Source: Candidatus Pelagibacter communis (GTDB lineage: Bacteria; Pseudomonadota; Alphaproteobacteria; Pelagibacterales; Pelagibacteraceae). Taken from it: 64,000 nucleotides of DNA. The notes under the pieces are model-generated. The model was not told where the DNA came from, searched no databases, and worked only from the letters and a program-made list of their open reading frames with translations. The position numbers were made by a program, and so were the translations under genes. Positions 8,279-17,936 of this stretch are shown here, piece by piece. The stretch's first letter is position 1; each line of letters starts with the position of its first letter. The stretch spans positions 264,836 to 328,835 of the forward strand of contig NZ_LANA01000002.1 of the NCBI RefSeq assembly GCF_012932795.1. Direction: 5' to 3'.

Positions 8279-10555
8279 TCAAAATAAGGGCTGATCTTTA
8301 AAAAAATCTTTCATTTTAATTGGTTTTTTTTCTAAAATATATCTATAGACATTATAATTTTCCATAACACGCTGGACATAGTTTCGTGTCTCTTTAAATT
8401 TAATCAATTCTACCCAGTCAACATAATCAACTTGTTTGTTTTGTGGGTCTTTATTAATTTTTTTCCAATATTTAACTCTCTTTGGACCTGCATTGTAAGC
8501 AGCGGTCGCAAACGGATAGGCACCATCATATTGCAAAATTAAACCAGCAATATAATGTGAGCCTAGATTTATATTGTATTCAGGATCAGATGTTAGTCTT
8601 GATTTTGAGTAAGGTAACTTCGCTTGTTTTGCAACTAACTTAGCTGTGTAAGGCATTAGTTGCATTAAACCTTGTGCACCAACGTGACTGTTTGCTCTCA
8701 TATCAAATTCACTTTCTTGTCTAATAAGAGAAAGGATAAAAGCAGTTTCTGGTATCTTTCTTCCATTAACGAACTTGGGTGTACCTATTATTGGATAGTT
8801 AAAATCATTGTGAAACCTTTTTTCATAAGAAGCCTTCTTTGCTATTTGAATTGCGAAATCATATCTTGATATATTAGTTGATAGTTCTGCAGCTAATATT
8901 TCACTTCCATTTTGAATATTGTCATTTGCTAAATGTTTTAAAATATTTTTTGTATATTTTGTTTTATCTAATTCATCTAGCAAGTGGACTATTTTAACTA
9001 AATCTTTTTTATAAAAATATTTTCTATATTCATCTGTAATTTTTTGTTGTTCTTTAAGTTCAAATTTTTCATCAGGTTTAATTTTTAAGTGAGCCAATTG
9101 ACCATAATAAGTCGTTAAATATTTAGTTGCTTCCTCATACCATTGTTTAGATTGTTTTAAATCACCAATTTTTTCATAGGATCTTCCAAGCCAATAAGCG
9201 CCTCTAGAAAGGCTGATAGGATAACCAACATTTTGATAAAAATTATTAAAATGATCTATTGCTAAAATGGGATCATCTAAGAAACTTAAAGCAATCCATC
9301 CACTCATCCATTCAGCTTCAGCAAATTCTGGACTTTTATCAAGACTGTGTTTACTTGCAACTTTGTATGCTAATTCATATTTTTTTTTATAAATAAGAGC
9401 TCTTGTCATAATTGCTCTTTCTTTCCACCATTTATCGGGTCTAACTAAATATTTTTTATTATTTGGAACTTTAAATATAATCTTCAAAGAATCATCAACT
9501 CTTCCTCTTTTTCTTCTCCATTTAAGTCGATCATAATTCAAACCAGCATCATTTTTAAGTTTTACTGGAACATTTTTAATAGCATTATCTACACCGTAAG
9601 ATTTACTCATTAAAATTTGTCTAGCTGTATAAAGTAACTCATAGTCTTTAGGTAGATATCTTAGCATTCTTTTTAAATCCCAAGATTTACCTTCCCAAGC
9701 CAAATAGTCCGCACGCTCAATATAATCTTCTGCATTTAAATATTTTTTATATTTTTTTCTAAAAAATTTCATTTCTGTTCTATTTAGATCTGCTGTCACC
9801 CATCCATCCTTAATTAAAGAAGTTCCTTTTTCAATTTTTCCAGTTTGTATAAAGCTTTCTCCTAATATTAATTTACCATAGCCGCTTAATGGCTCTTCAG
9901 AATTAAACCAATCTATTATTTTATTAGGTGAAATCTTATCTGTTGAAAGTTTGTGTTCAGCTAAATATCGAATTCTATTAATTCTAGGGTAATTTTCATT
10001 ACTATTAATAAATGATAAGTAGTCATAAAAACTTGCTTGATTACCTGTAGTTAATAAGTGTCTCCACTGAATAAAATTGTATATAGATTTATCTTTAGAT
10101 TTTTTTGATAAAGACAAAGCAGAAGTCCATTGACGTTTTTCTACAGCTTTAATAGAATTTTTTGCAATGTTAAAATCTTTTTGACTGTAAAACTTAGAAT
10201 TTATTTTTTTTATTTTAGATGTTTTTTTGAAAGTGATGGGCTTGTTCCTGGGTATTAAAACAATCAACTTTTTATCTGTTTTTTTTTTATATTCTGTTTC
10301 TGCTTCTGCTATATTTTGTTTTGATGGTTTAAATTTAGGTTTTAAAATTTCTTTAGATATTTGTTGCTTTTCATCTTTTGTAATGGGTTTTGGTTTAGGC
10401 CTTATTATGCCTTGTATTAATTTAATTTGCTTTGTTATTTTATCTAAAGTAGGTTTTTTTAAAGGAATTGTTGTTAGCTCAATGGCATTCGAATTGTTTA
10501 TAAATAACAATAAAAGTAATAAAAACTTTATATAAAATAATCTATTTCTAAGCAT
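8279..10555 (-). CDS. slt: Soluble lytic murein transglycosylase
   Basis: A periplasmic peptidoglycan lytic transglycosylase of 758 residues from the ATG at 10555, which is preferred over a TTG 24 bases upstream. There is an N-terminal signal segment (FYIKFLLLLLLFINNSNA), a Lys/Pro-rich linker, a long alpha-helical repeat superhelix, and a C-terminal SLT domain. Catalytic Glu lies in LIRQESEFDMRANS, followed by GAQGLMQLMPYTA and AYNAGPKRVKYW. It cleaves glycan strands with formation of anhydromuropeptides. The length and domain order are close to E. coli Slt70 with an added linker. It is divergent from dapA. Confidence 0.9.
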   Translation of the reverse strand: MLRNRLFYIKFLLLLLLFINNSNAIELTTIPLKKPTLDKITKQIKLIQGIIRPKPKPITKDEKQQISKEILKPKFKPSKQNIAEAETEYKKKTDKKLIVLIPRNKPITFKKTSKIKKINSKFYSQKDFNIAKNSIKAVEKRQWTSALSLSKKSKDKSIYNFIQWRHLLTTGNQASFYDYLSFINSNENYPRINRIRYLAEHKLSTDKISPNKIIDWFNSEEPLSGYGKLILGESFIQTGKIEKGTSLIKDGWVTADLNRTEMKFFRKKYKKYLNAEDYIERADYLAWEGKSWDLKRMLRYLPKDYELLYTARQILMSKSYGVDNAIKNVPVKLKNDAGLNYDRLKWRRKRGRVDDSLKIIFKVPNNKKYLVRPDKWWKERAIMTRALIYKKKYELAYKVASKHSLDKSPEFAEAEWMSGWIALSFLDDPILAIDHFNNFYQNVGYPISLSRGAYWLGRSYEKIGDLKQSKQWYEEATKYLTTYYGQLAHLKIKPDEKFELKEQQKITDEYRKYFYKKDLVKIVHLLDELDKTKYTKNILKHLANDNIQNGSEILAAELSTNISRYDFAIQIAKKASYEKRFHNDFNYPIIGTPKFVNGRKIPETAFILSLIRQESEFDMRANSHVGAQGLMQLMPYTAKLVAKQAKLPYSKSRLTSDPEYNINLGSHYIAGLILQYDGAYPFATAAYNAGPKRVKYWKKINKDPQNKQVDYVDWVELIKFKETRNYVQRVMENYNVYRYILEKKPIKMKDFFKDQPLF

Positions 10556-10583
10556 AAATTTTACTAAATGAATCAACAAACTA

Positions 10584-10592
10584 TGTTATAAG
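10584..10592 (+). promoter_or_regulatory. Extended -10 box for dapA
   Basis: TGTTATAAG (TGn plus a five-of-six -10 match) ends 5 bases before the dapA ATG at 10598. The transcription start predicted 6-7 bases downstream would fall on the ATG itself, which suggests a leaderless mRNA. No Shine-Dalgarno sequence is present. Confidence 0.45.
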
Positions 10593-10597
10593 TATTT

Positions 10598-11479
10598 ATG
10601 TTCAAAGGATCAAATGTTGCTTTAATAACCCCGTTTAAGAATGATAAGCTTGATGAAAATGCTTATATTAAGCTTATTAATTTTCAAATAGAAAATGGCA
10701 CTAATGGCTTGGTGCCAGCTGGAACAACAGGTGAATCTCCAACATTAAATCATGAGGAGCATCAAAAAGTCATTGAATTATGTATTCAAGAAAGCAAAGG
10801 AAAAAATATAGTAATTGCGGGGACTGGATCTAATTCGACAAAAGAAGCCATTTCTTTAACAACGCATGCGGAAAAAGTAGGAGCTGATGCTGCTTTAATT
10901 GTTACTCCTTATTATAATAAACCTAATCAGGAAGGTTTGTACCAGCATTATAAAGCTATTAATGACAAGTGTGGTATTCCAATAATAATCTACAATATTC
11001 CAGGTCGATCTGTTATTGACATGTCAGTTGATACAATGGCTAAATTATTTGAATTAAAAAATATTGTTGGAGTGAAAGATGCAACAGGCGATCTTAATAG
11101 AGTTGATCAGCAAAAAAAAAAAATGGGAAATGATTTTATTCAACTTACAGGTAATGACGATAATGCATTAGAATTTAATAAAAGGGGTGGCGTTGGCTCT
11201 ATTAGTGTTACAGCAAATATTGCTCCAAAACTTTGTGCGAATTTTCAGAAATCCTCTATTACAAAATCTAAAGAAGGAATATTAGAAGCTGAGAAACTTG
11301 ACAAAGTACTACAGCCTATTCACAACTCAATGTTTATTGAAAGCAATCCTAGTCCTGTAAAATATGCCGCAAAACTTTTAGGTCTTTGCAATGATGACGT
11401 AAGACTACCTCTGGTAAAAGTTACAGATTTAACTAAAGCAACTATTAAAAAAGTTTTAGTCTCAGCAAATCTGCTCTAA
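10598..11479 (+). CDS. dapA: 4-hydroxy-tetrahydrodipicolinate synthase
   Basis: The first committed enzyme of lysine and diaminopimelate synthesis. It condenses pyruvate with aspartate semialdehyde in the cytoplasm. It has 293 residues, a typical length. TIM-barrel landmarks are present: PAGTTGES near residues 40-47, the Tyr of IYNIPGR (about 132) and the Schiff-base Lys160 in VGVKDATGD. It heads the long plus-strand run ending with recO, and its stop overlaps the smpB start. In most alphaproteobacteria dapA also sits next to smpB, which supports the call. Confidence 0.96.
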   Translation: MFKGSNVALITPFKNDKLDENAYIKLINFQIENGTNGLVPAGTTGESPTLNHEEHQKVIELCIQESKGKNIVIAGTGSNSTKEAISLTTHAEKVGADAALIVTPYYNKPNQEGLYQHYKAINDKCGIPIIIYNIPGRSVIDMSVDTMAKLFELKNIVGVKDATGDLNRVDQQKKKMGNDFIQLTGNDDNALEFNKRGGVGSISVTANIAPKLCANFQKSSITKSKEGILEAEKLDKVLQPIHNSMFIESNPSPVKYAAKLLGLCNDDVRLPLVKVTDLTKATIKKVLVSANLL

Positions 11480-11949
11480 TGAACAATAAAACCAACTCTG
11501 GTTTAAAAATTATTTGCTTAAACAGAAAAGCAAGCTTTAACTTTTTTTTTGAAGAGTTGATAGAAGCCGGAATAGTTCTTAAAGGATCTGAAATTAAATC
11601 GATAAGAGACGGTAAAGTTAACATATCAGACTCGTATGCTGTAGAAAAAAATGGTGAGATAGTTTTAATTAATTCTCATATTGCAGCCTTTAAACAAGCT
11701 AGCTACTCCAATCACAATCCTATGGATGAAAGAAAACTCTTATTAAACAGAAAAGAAATTAACAAACTGATTGGAAAGTTACAGAGAGATGGGTTAACTT
11801 TAGTTCCAACAAAAATGTATTTTAAGAAAGGTAAGGCTAAAATTGAAATAGCTGTAGCCAAAGGAAAAAAGCAATTTGATAAAAGAGCTACAAAGAAAAA
11901 TAGAGATTGGAATCGTGAAAAAGCAAGACACATTAGAAAATCGAGCTAA
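11479..11949 (+). CDS. smpB: tmRNA-binding protein SmpB
   Basis: A 156-residue OB-fold protein that delivers tmRNA to stalled ribosomes for trans-translation. Conserved blocks are visible: [35 protein letters not shown], and the basic C-terminal tail [17 protein letters not shown] that enters the mRNA channel. The start overlaps the dapA stop. The tmRNA gene itself is not in this window. The 3' end overlaps folK by about 35 bases if folK starts at the GTG at 11915. Confidence 0.95.
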   Translation: MNNKTNSGLKIICLNRKASFNFFFEELIEAGIVLKGSEIKSIRDGKVNISDSYAVEKNGEIVLINSHIAAFKQASYSNHNPMDERKLLLNRKEINKLIGKLQRDGLTLVPTKMYFKKGKAKIEIAVAKGKKQFDKRATKKNRDWNREKARHIRKSS

Positions 11950-12436
11950 AGTAGTATATTTAGCAATAGGGTCAAATTTAGGAAATAAAGTCTACAATAT
12001 TGAGATAACCAAGATAGAATTGGAAAAGTTTAAAATTAAGATTTTAAAGTCTTCATCTAAATATTTATCTGAATCTTGGCCAGATAATACTAAACCTAAA
12101 TTTATTAATAGCGTCATAAAAGTTAAAACATATCTAGAACCGTTTCAACTTCTCAAAGTTTGTAAAATAATAGAATTTAAAATGGGTAGAGTTAAGGCAA
12201 AAATAAATGCACCAAGAATATGTGATATTGATATTATAGATTATGATCAAAAATTATTGAATGAAAAAAAAAAAAATTTGATTTTACCTCACCCAAGAAT
12301 GGATAATAGAATTTTTGTATTATTACCTTTATTTGAAATTGAAAAATCATGGAAACACCCAGAAACTAAGATTAATATAGTAAAACTAATCAGTTCTTTG
12401 CCAGTTAAAGATTTAAGATCTATTAAACAAATATAA
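11915..12436 (+). CDS. folK: 2-amino-4-hydroxy-6-hydroxymethyldihydropteridine pyrophosphokinase
   Basis: HPPK of the folate pathway, which transfers pyrophosphate from ATP to the pterin. Motifs are clear: AIGSNLGNK at the start, [13 protein letters not shown] for the metal and pterin site, and LILPHPRM with the following RIFVLLPL. No ATG is available near the conserved start. A GTG at 11915 gives 173 residues, close to the family length of about 160, and is preferred; a TTG at 11876 lies further inside smpB. It sits between smpB and rsh, where coupling is likely. Confidence 0.88.
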   Translation: MKKQDTLENRAKVVYLAIGSNLGNKVYNIEITKIELEKFKIKILKSSSKYLSESWPDNTKPKFINSVIKVKTYLEPFQLLKVCKIIEFKMGRVKAKINAPRICDIDIIDYDQKLLNEKKKNLILPHPRMDNRIFVLLPLFEIEKSWKHPETKINIVKLISSLPVKDLRSIKQI

Positions 12437-12441
12437 ATTAA

Positions 12442-12450
12442 TGCTATAAT
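12442..12450 (+). promoter_or_regulatory. Extended -10 box for rsh
   Basis: TGCTATAAT, a perfect extended -10, ends 5 bases before the rsh ATG at 12456. A start of transcription at the ATG would make the mRNA leaderless and give the stringent-response gene its own promoter within the dapA run. There is no recognisable -35 or ribosome-binding site. Confidence 0.45.
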
Positions 12451-12455
12451 TAAAT

Positions 12456-14213
12456 ATGCTTAATTCTGAAGAATTAATAAATAAGATAAAATCATATAAT
12501 AGATTTTTAAATCCTGATAAATTAAATAAAGCATATAACTTTGCTGTTAAAGCTCATGAAAATCAAAGGAGAGATTCGGGTGATCCTTACTCTAATCACC
12601 CAATTGCAGTAGCAAGCATACTAACAGATCTAAAATTAGATAGTGCAACTATAACAACAGGATTACTTCATGATACTATAGAAGACACATATGCTACTTA
12701 TGAAACTATAAAGAATGAGTTTGGACAAGAGGTAGCTGATTTAGTAGATGGAGTAACAAAAATATCAGTTTTTGAAAATCAAGCTACATCAACATCAAAA
12801 GCTGAAAATTTTAGAAAATTAATTTTAGCAACTTCAAAAGATATAAGAGTACTACTTGTTAAAATTGCTGATCGTCTACACAACATGAGAACAATTGATG
12901 CAATCAACAAAGTTGAAAAAAAAGAACGTATTGCAAAAGAAACTATGGAAATTTATGCCCCACTAGCTGACAGAATGGGCATGCATAGAATTAGAGACGA
13001 ATTGGAAGACTTATCTTTTGAAGTATTGAATAGTAAAGCTAGAAAGCTTATCAAAAAAAGATTAGATAAAATTAAAGATGATAAAGTAAATAGTTTCAAT
13101 TCAATCTCATTAGAATTTAGCGGTCTATTAAATGAACACAAAATAAATGCTGAAATTTTTGGTCGTGAAAAAACTCCTTTTTCGATTTGGAGAAAAGTAC
13201 AAAAAAAGAGAATTTCTCTTGAACAAATTTCAGACATTATTGGTTTTAGGATAATACTCGAAAGTGTTGAAGATTGTTATAAAGCTCTTGGTATTTTTCA
13301 TAATAGATGGAATTGTATACCAGGTAAATTTAAAGATTATATTTCATCTCCTAAGATAAATAAATACCAATCAATTCATACATCAATTATTGGACCAAAC
13401 AGAAGACCTATTGAAATACAACTTAGGACTCTCCAAATGCATGAGTATGCAGAAAGAGGTATTGCATCTCATTGGAAGTATAAATCTTCTGAAAAATTTA
13501 ATTCTTTAACATGGAAAGAATATGATTGGCTTGCTGATCTAGTTGAGATCATTGACAAGAATGAAAACCCGGAACATTCTTATGAATACACAAAGCTACA
13601 GATGTTTCAGGAAAATGTTTTTTGTTTTACTCCAAAAGGTTCAGTAATTAAATTGCCAAAAGATGCCACACCAATAGATTTTGCTTATGCTGTACACACA
13701 AAAATTGGCAATAGTGCTATTGGTTGTAAAATCAACGGTAATGATGGAGAATTGCAAAGTATTCTTTATAACGGGGATGTTGTAGATATCATTACTTCTA
13801 AAAATAAATCACCCTCTCTACACTGGATACCAATAACAAAAACAGGAAAAGCAAGGTCAGCTATTAGAAAGTATTGGTATAAAAAAGGTGAGGAAAAAGC
13901 TCAGAGAGTTAAAAGATATAATACTACCCTATGGATTTCTTTGCCTGATAAGCCAGGTAAACTTGGTGAAGTTACCACTTTACTTGGCTATCATAGTTTA
14001 AACATTTCAAGCGTTGAAATGAAGGAAAAGTCGAAAGAATATATTAATTTTAGATTTAATTTAATTATACGCGACTTGAAGAACTTTACAAATTTTATCA
14101 GTGAGTTAAAACAAATGGAAATAAAATTTAAAATCATTAGACACGAAGATAACTGGTTAAAGGAACGTAATGCTTTCACACAAAAAATCTTTAAATATTT
14201 TAAAAAAAACTAA
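12456..14213 (+). CDS. Bifunctional (p)ppGpp synthetase/hydrolase, shortened
   Basis: A Rel/SpoT (RSH) enzyme controlling the stringent response. The HD hydrolase domain comes first (SNHPIAVASIL and GLLHDTIEDT). The synthetase domain follows, with GKFKDYISSPK, YQSIHTSIIGP and the catalytic Glu of IEIQLRT. A TGS domain begins ENVFCFTPKGSV, and a C-terminal ACT domain has ISLPDKPGKLGEV. Both catalytic halves look intact, and the FKDY form is that of bifunctional enzymes. It has 585 residues, against about 700-750 in relatives. The helical and zinc-finger segment between TGS and ACT is almost absent. The end overlaps pyrE by 44 bases. Confidence 0.92.
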   Translation: MLNSEELINKIKSYNRFLNPDKLNKAYNFAVKAHENQRRDSGDPYSNHPIAVASILTDLKLDSATITTGLLHDTIEDTYATYETIKNEFGQEVADLVDGVTKISVFENQATSTSKAENFRKLILATSKDIRVLLVKIADRLHNMRTIDAINKVEKKERIAKETMEIYAPLADRMGMHRIRDELEDLSFEVLNSKARKLIKKRLDKIKDDKVNSFNSISLEFSGLLNEHKINAEIFGREKTPFSIWRKVQKKRISLEQISDIIGFRIILESVEDCYKALGIFHNRWNCIPGKFKDYISSPKINKYQSIHTSIIGPNRRPIEIQLRTLQMHEYAERGIASHWKYKSSEKFNSLTWKEYDWLADLVEIIDKNENPEHSYEYTKLQMFQENVFCFTPKGSVIKLPKDATPIDFAYAVHTKIGNSAIGCKINGNDGELQSILYNGDVVDIITSKNKSPSLHWIPITKTGKARSAIRKYWYKKGEEKAQRVKRYNTTLWISLPDKPGKLGEVTTLLGYHSLNISSVEMKEKSKEYINFRFNLIIRDLKNFTNFISELKQMEIKFKIIRHEDNWLKERNAFTQKIFKYFKKN

Positions 14214-14757
14214 CGCCCTTATAGAGGGTCATTTTGTACTCTCATCAGGCTTACATTCTCCACGGTATATTCAATGTGCAAAGTTATTAAGTTTTCCACA
14301 TTTCGCAAAAGATATATGCTTATCACTAGCTAACAAAATTAAAAAAAAATTTAAGTCTATAGATTTAATTTTAGCTCCAGCGATGGGTGGTGTTATTATT
14401 GGTTATGAAATTGGAAAATTATTAAAAAAGGAAACAATATTTTGTGAGAGAATAGAGGGTAAGTTTAAGCTAAGAAGAGGTTTTCATATTAAAAAAGGAT
14501 CTAGAGTTGTTGTTATAGAGGATGTTATAACAACTGGAAAATCAAGCCTAGAATGCGTAAAGCTAATTACCGATGCTGGTGCTAATCTTATTGGTTTTGC
14601 GACAATAATAGATCGGTCAACTAAAAAAACTTTAAAGATAAAAAAAAAAATTATTTCACATATGAAAATAAAAGTTCCAACATTTAAAAAAAGCAAACTT
14701 CCAGAAGAACTTAAAAATACGCCAATTTCTGTTCCCGGCAGTAGATTTATAAAATGA
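14170..14757 (+). CDS. pyrE: Orotate phosphoribosyltransferase
   Basis: Transfers ribose-5-phosphate from PRPP to orotate in pyrimidine synthesis. It has 195 residues, a normal length. The N-terminal HFVLSSGLHSPRYIQCAKLL matches the OPRT substrate loop region. The PRPP-binding motif is VVVIEDVITTGKSS. The start lies 44 bases inside rsh, in another frame, and the stop overlaps the pdxJ start codon (ATGA), so translation is probably coupled through the run. Confidence 0.94.
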   Translation: MLSHKKSLNILKKTNALIEGHFVLSSGLHSPRYIQCAKLLSFPHFAKDICLSLANKIKKKFKSIDLILAPAMGGVIIGYEIGKLLKKETIFCERIEGKFKLRRGFHIKKGSRVVVIEDVITTGKSSLECVKLITDAGANLIGFATIIDRSTKKTLKIKKKIISHMKIKVPTFKKSKLPEELKNTPISVPGSRFIK

Positions 14758-15473
14758 AAAGATTAGGTGTTAACATTGATCATGTAGCAACTGTTAGGAA
14801 TGCCAGAGGTTCATTTCATCCTGACCCAGTTAGTATTGCTAATTATGTTATGAAATGTGGGGCTCATTCTATTACAATTCATTTGAGAGAAGATAGGAGA
14901 CATATAAAAGATGCCGATGTTGTTAAAATTTGTAAACTTAAGAAAGTTATTAGTAATTTAGAAATTTCATTAAATGCAGCGATAATAAAAATTGCTTTAA
15001 AAAATAAACCAAATTTTATTTGTATAGTTCCTGAAAAAAGAAAAGAAGTTACCACCGAAGGTGGTTTAAATTTATCCAAAAACTTTAATTTAATTAAAAA
15101 AACTATTCAAGAATTTAATAAAAAAAAAATTAGAACGAGCTTATTTATTAATCCAAATTTAAAAGATATTAAAATTTCAAAAGAATTAAATGTTGATTGT
15201 GTAGAACTTCACACTGGAAAATTTTCAAATTTAGTTAAAACTAAAAAGAATTATAGTTACGAATATAAAAAAATTAAGAAATGTTGTGAACTTGCAAAAA
15301 AAATTGATCTTGAGGTACATGCTGGTCATGGACTTGATTATAAAAGCACTGCAATTTTATCTAAACTTAGTGAGATTGAAGAATTTAATATTGGTCATTT
15401 TATTATAGGTGAGTCAATAATCCATGGTTTAAAAAGTACAATCAAAAGATTTAAAAAAATATCCAATAAATAG
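14754..15473 (+). CDS. pdxJ: Pyridoxine 5'-phosphate synthase
   Basis: The last step of de novo pyridoxal phosphate synthesis (DXP-dependent route), condensing 1-deoxyxylulose-5-phosphate with 3-amino-2-oxopropyl phosphate. It is a TIM barrel of 239 residues, as usual. The start LGVNIDHVATVRNARG is diagnostic, followed by SITIHLREDRRHI and VHAGHGLDY near the end. It overlaps pyrE by 4 bases and precedes acpS by 2, the classic pdxJ-acpS pairing. Confidence 0.96.
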   Translation: MKRLGVNIDHVATVRNARGSFHPDPVSIANYVMKCGAHSITIHLREDRRHIKDADVVKICKLKKVISNLEISLNAAIIKIALKNKPNFICIVPEKRKEVTTEGGLNLSKNFNLIKKTIQEFNKKKIRTSLFINPNLKDIKISKELNVDCVELHTGKFSNLVKTKKNYSYEYKKIKKCCELAKKIDLEVHAGHGLDYKSTAILSKLSEIEEFNIGHFIIGESIIHGLKSTIKRFKKISNK

Positions 15474-15475
15474 TC

Positions 15476-15862
15476 ATGAAAATTTTAGGAATAGGTGTTG
15501 ATATCATTGAAAATTCTAGAATTGTTAAATCATTAAAAAATAAACTCTTTATTAAACGTATATTTTCAAATTCAGAAATTATAATAGCAAAAAAAATAAA
15601 AGATAAAAAAACCTACTATTCTAATAGATTTGCAGCAAAAGAAGCTTTTGTAAAATCTATTGGAACTGGTTTTAGAAATGATCTTAATTTTAAAGATATA
15701 TCTATAATCAATAATAAAGCTGGAAAACCATCATTTATAATTAATGAAAAAATAAAAAAAATTGTAAAAAAACAATTTAAAACAACATCCTTTAATTTCT
15801 TTCTATCAATTTCAGATGAAAAAAAATATTCTATTGCTTATGTAATTTTACAAAAAAAATGA
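15476..15862 (+). CDS. acpS: Holo-[acyl-carrier-protein] synthase
   Basis: Transfers phosphopantetheine from CoA to apo-ACP, activating fatty acid synthesis. It has 128 residues. Family motifs are present: GVDIIENSRI with the Mg-binding Asp, and RFAAKEAFVKSIGTG with the catalytic Glu. It lies between pdxJ and lepB and overlaps the latter by 4 bases. It is very Lys-rich, in line with the low GC content. Confidence 0.95.
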   Translation: MKILGIGVDIIENSRIVKSLKNKLFIKRIFSNSEIIIAKKIKDKKTYYSNRFAAKEAFVKSIGTGFRNDLNFKDISIINNKAGKPSFIINEKIKKIVKKQFKTTSFNFFLSISDEKKYSIAYVILQKK

Positions 15863-16590
15863 AAATAGATAGAAATATAATAATTGATAATATAAAAACA
15901 ATTTTTTACGCTTTAATTATAGCAATAATTATTAGATCTCTTTTTATTCAACCATTCTATATACCATCTTCATCTATGGAACCTAATTTACTAATTGGAG
16001 ATAGATTATTTGTTACAAAATATTCTTATGGCTACAGCAAACATTCATTTCCATTTAGTCCACCTATCTTTAATGGTAGATTGTTTTCTAATAAACCAAA
16101 AATGGGTGATGTAGTAGTATTTAAAACTACAAGAGATAACAGAACTGACTTTATTAAGAGATTGATTGGGTTACCTGGTGATTCTATTCAATTTATCAAT
16201 GGTGATCTATATATTAATAACAATCAAGTTCCTAAATCAATAATTTCAAAAACAGATGTTATTTATTGTGGTAGTCAGATAGAGGTAGATACTTTTAATG
16301 AAAAACTTCCTAATGGTATAAATCATACAACAGTTTATTCTAAAAATAACAGTGAAGATACAGACCTGTTTGTTATTCCTAAAAAGCACTATTTTTTTTT
16401 AGGTGATAACAGAGACTGCTCTGCTGATAGTAGAAAGTTAGCCGATTTGGGTTATGTACCCGAACAAAACCTTGTTGGTAAAGCGCAATTTATTTTTTTT
16501 TCATCTGATTTTAGGATTGGCAGTATTTTTTCTTTTTGGAAATGGCATAAAACTATTAGATTTGATAGATTTTTTAAAAGAATAAATTAA
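15859..16590 (+). CDS. lepB: Signal peptidase I
   Basis: A membrane-bound serine protease that removes Sec signal peptides. It has 243 residues with one N-terminal membrane helix (about residues 12-31). The Ser/Lys dyad is visible: Ser39 in PSSSMEPNLL and Lys100 in DFIKRLIGLPGD. Box E, GDNRDCSADSR, follows near the end. It overlaps acpS by 4 bases and touches rnc, giving the alphaproteobacterial order acpS-lepB-rnc. Confidence 0.95.
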   Translation: MKIDRNIIIDNIKTIFYALIIAIIIRSLFIQPFYIPSSSMEPNLLIGDRLFVTKYSYGYSKHSFPFSPPIFNGRLFSNKPKMGDVVVFKTTRDNRTDFIKRLIGLPGDSIQFINGDLYINNNQVPKSIISKTDVIYCGSQIEVDTFNEKLPNGINHTTVYSKNNSEDTDLFVIPKKHYFFLGDNRDCSADSRKLADLGYVPEQNLVGKAQFIFFSSDFRIGSIFSFWKWHKTIRFDRFFKRIN

Positions 16591-17258
16591 TGAAAATAAG
16601 CACTGCAAATCTTGAAAAAAAACTAAAGTTTAAATTTTCAGACCACAAAATTCTTACTAAAAGTTTAACACATAAAAGTTTTGACTCAAAAAACAATAAT
16701 GAAAAAATTGAATTTTTAGGTGACAGAGTTTTAGGCTTAATTATTGCTAAAAAATTATTAGATCTTTATCCCGATGAAAAAGAAGGGGTATTAGATAAGA
16801 AATTTGCTTCGCTAGTAAATAAAAAAAAATGTTTAGAAATAGCAAAAAAAATAGAATTAGAGAAATATATTTTAATTTCAAACCCAAAAAATAAAGATAT
16901 TTTAATAGAAGATAAAATAGTAGCAGACTGTCTAGAGGCATTAATTGGTGCAATTTATCTTGATAAAGGTTTAAATTTTACTGAAAAATTTATACTAAAC
17001 ATTTGGAGTGAACATATTACAGCAAGCATAATAACCCAGATTGATGCTAAAACTAAACTTCAAGAACATTCATTGAAGATCTTTAAACTTTTACCTATTT
17101 ATAAATTAATATCTAATACTGGTCCTCGACATAAACCACTTTTTAAAGTTTCTGTTAAATTAAAAGATACTAAATTTTTTACAGCTGAAGGTACCTCCAA
17201 AAAGGATGCAGAACAAAATGCAGCATCATTATGCCTTGAAAGTGTTTTTAAAAAATGA
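16590..17258 (+). CDS. rnc: Ribonuclease III
   Basis: A double-strand-specific endoribonuclease for rRNA and mRNA processing. It has 222 residues. The signature EKIEFLGDRVLGL is present, with the second acidic cluster DCLEALIGAIYLDKG and a C-terminal dsRNA-binding domain (AKTKLQEHSLK and GTSKKDAEQNAAS). It is directly followed by recO with a 4-base overlap. The GTPase gene era, usually between them, is absent here. Confidence 0.95.
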   Translation: MKISTANLEKKLKFKFSDHKILTKSLTHKSFDSKNNNEKIEFLGDRVLGLIIAKKLLDLYPDEKEGVLDKKFASLVNKKKCLEIAKKIELEKYILISNPKNKDILIEDKIVADCLEALIGAIYLDKGLNFTEKFILNIWSEHITASIITQIDAKTKLQEHSLKIFKLLPIYKLISNTGPRHKPLFKVSVKLKDTKFFTAEGTSKKDAEQNAASLCLESVFKK

Positions 17259-17935
17259 TTTGGGATGATAATGGCTATCTAATTTCAAAAAATCGTTATA
17301 GTGAAAATTCAATAATTGCTGAAGTTTTTACTAAAAATCATGGAAAAATATCTGGAATAATTTTTGGTGGAACTTCAAAAAAAATTAAAAATTATTTACA
17401 AGTTGGTAATAAAATCTATGTAAACTACAATTCTAAAAGTCCTACTAGAATTGGATATTTTAAAGTAGAAATTTTAAAAGCATTAACTCCACTTTATTTT
17501 GATGAAAACCAAAAACTATCTTGCATTTCTTCTGCTATGAATTTAATTAAACTTCTTACTGCAGAAGCTCAATCTAATGAAGAAATATTTATTTTAATTG
17601 ACAAGTTTTTTGAAATACTACCCTTAGAAAATTGGATTAAAGAATATATTTTTTGGGAGTTAGAATTACTCAAATTACTTGGCTATGACCTTGAATTAAA
17701 AAATATAGTTGAAAAAGAAATTATTGATCAAAAAGTTAATTATTTTGTAAAATCTTCATCAGAAAAAAAAAATATTCCAAATTTTTTAATAGATAAAAAT
17801 TATAAAGATGTTGATTTAAAAAATCTGCTTAAAGGTTTAAAACTAGTTACTGACTATCTTGAAAAGAGTATTTTAAGACCAAACAATCTAAACATTCCAA
17901 GCTCTAGAACTCATTTTGTTAATCTTTTAAAATAA
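17255..17935 (+). CDS. recO: DNA repair protein RecO
   Basis: A RecF-pathway protein that loads RecA on SSB-coated gaps. It has 226 residues. The N-terminal OB fold begins MIWDDNGYLISKNRYSENS and continues with EVFTKNHGKISGI. The helical C-terminal region has the family ELELLKLLGYDLEL, where the zinc-binding Cys residues of other RecO proteins are not evident. It ends the dapA-to-recO run one base from the convergent hemB stop. Confidence 0.9.
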   Translation: MIWDDNGYLISKNRYSENSIIAEVFTKNHGKISGIIFGGTSKKIKNYLQVGNKIYVNYNSKSPTRIGYFKVEILKALTPLYFDENQKLSCISSAMNLIKLLTAEAQSNEEIFILIDKFFEILPLENWIKEYIFWELELLKLLGYDLELKNIVEKEIIDQKVNYFVKSSSEKKNIPNFLIDKNYKDVDLKNLLKGLKLVTDYLEKSILRPNNLNIPSSRTHFVNLLK

Positions 17936-17936
17936 T

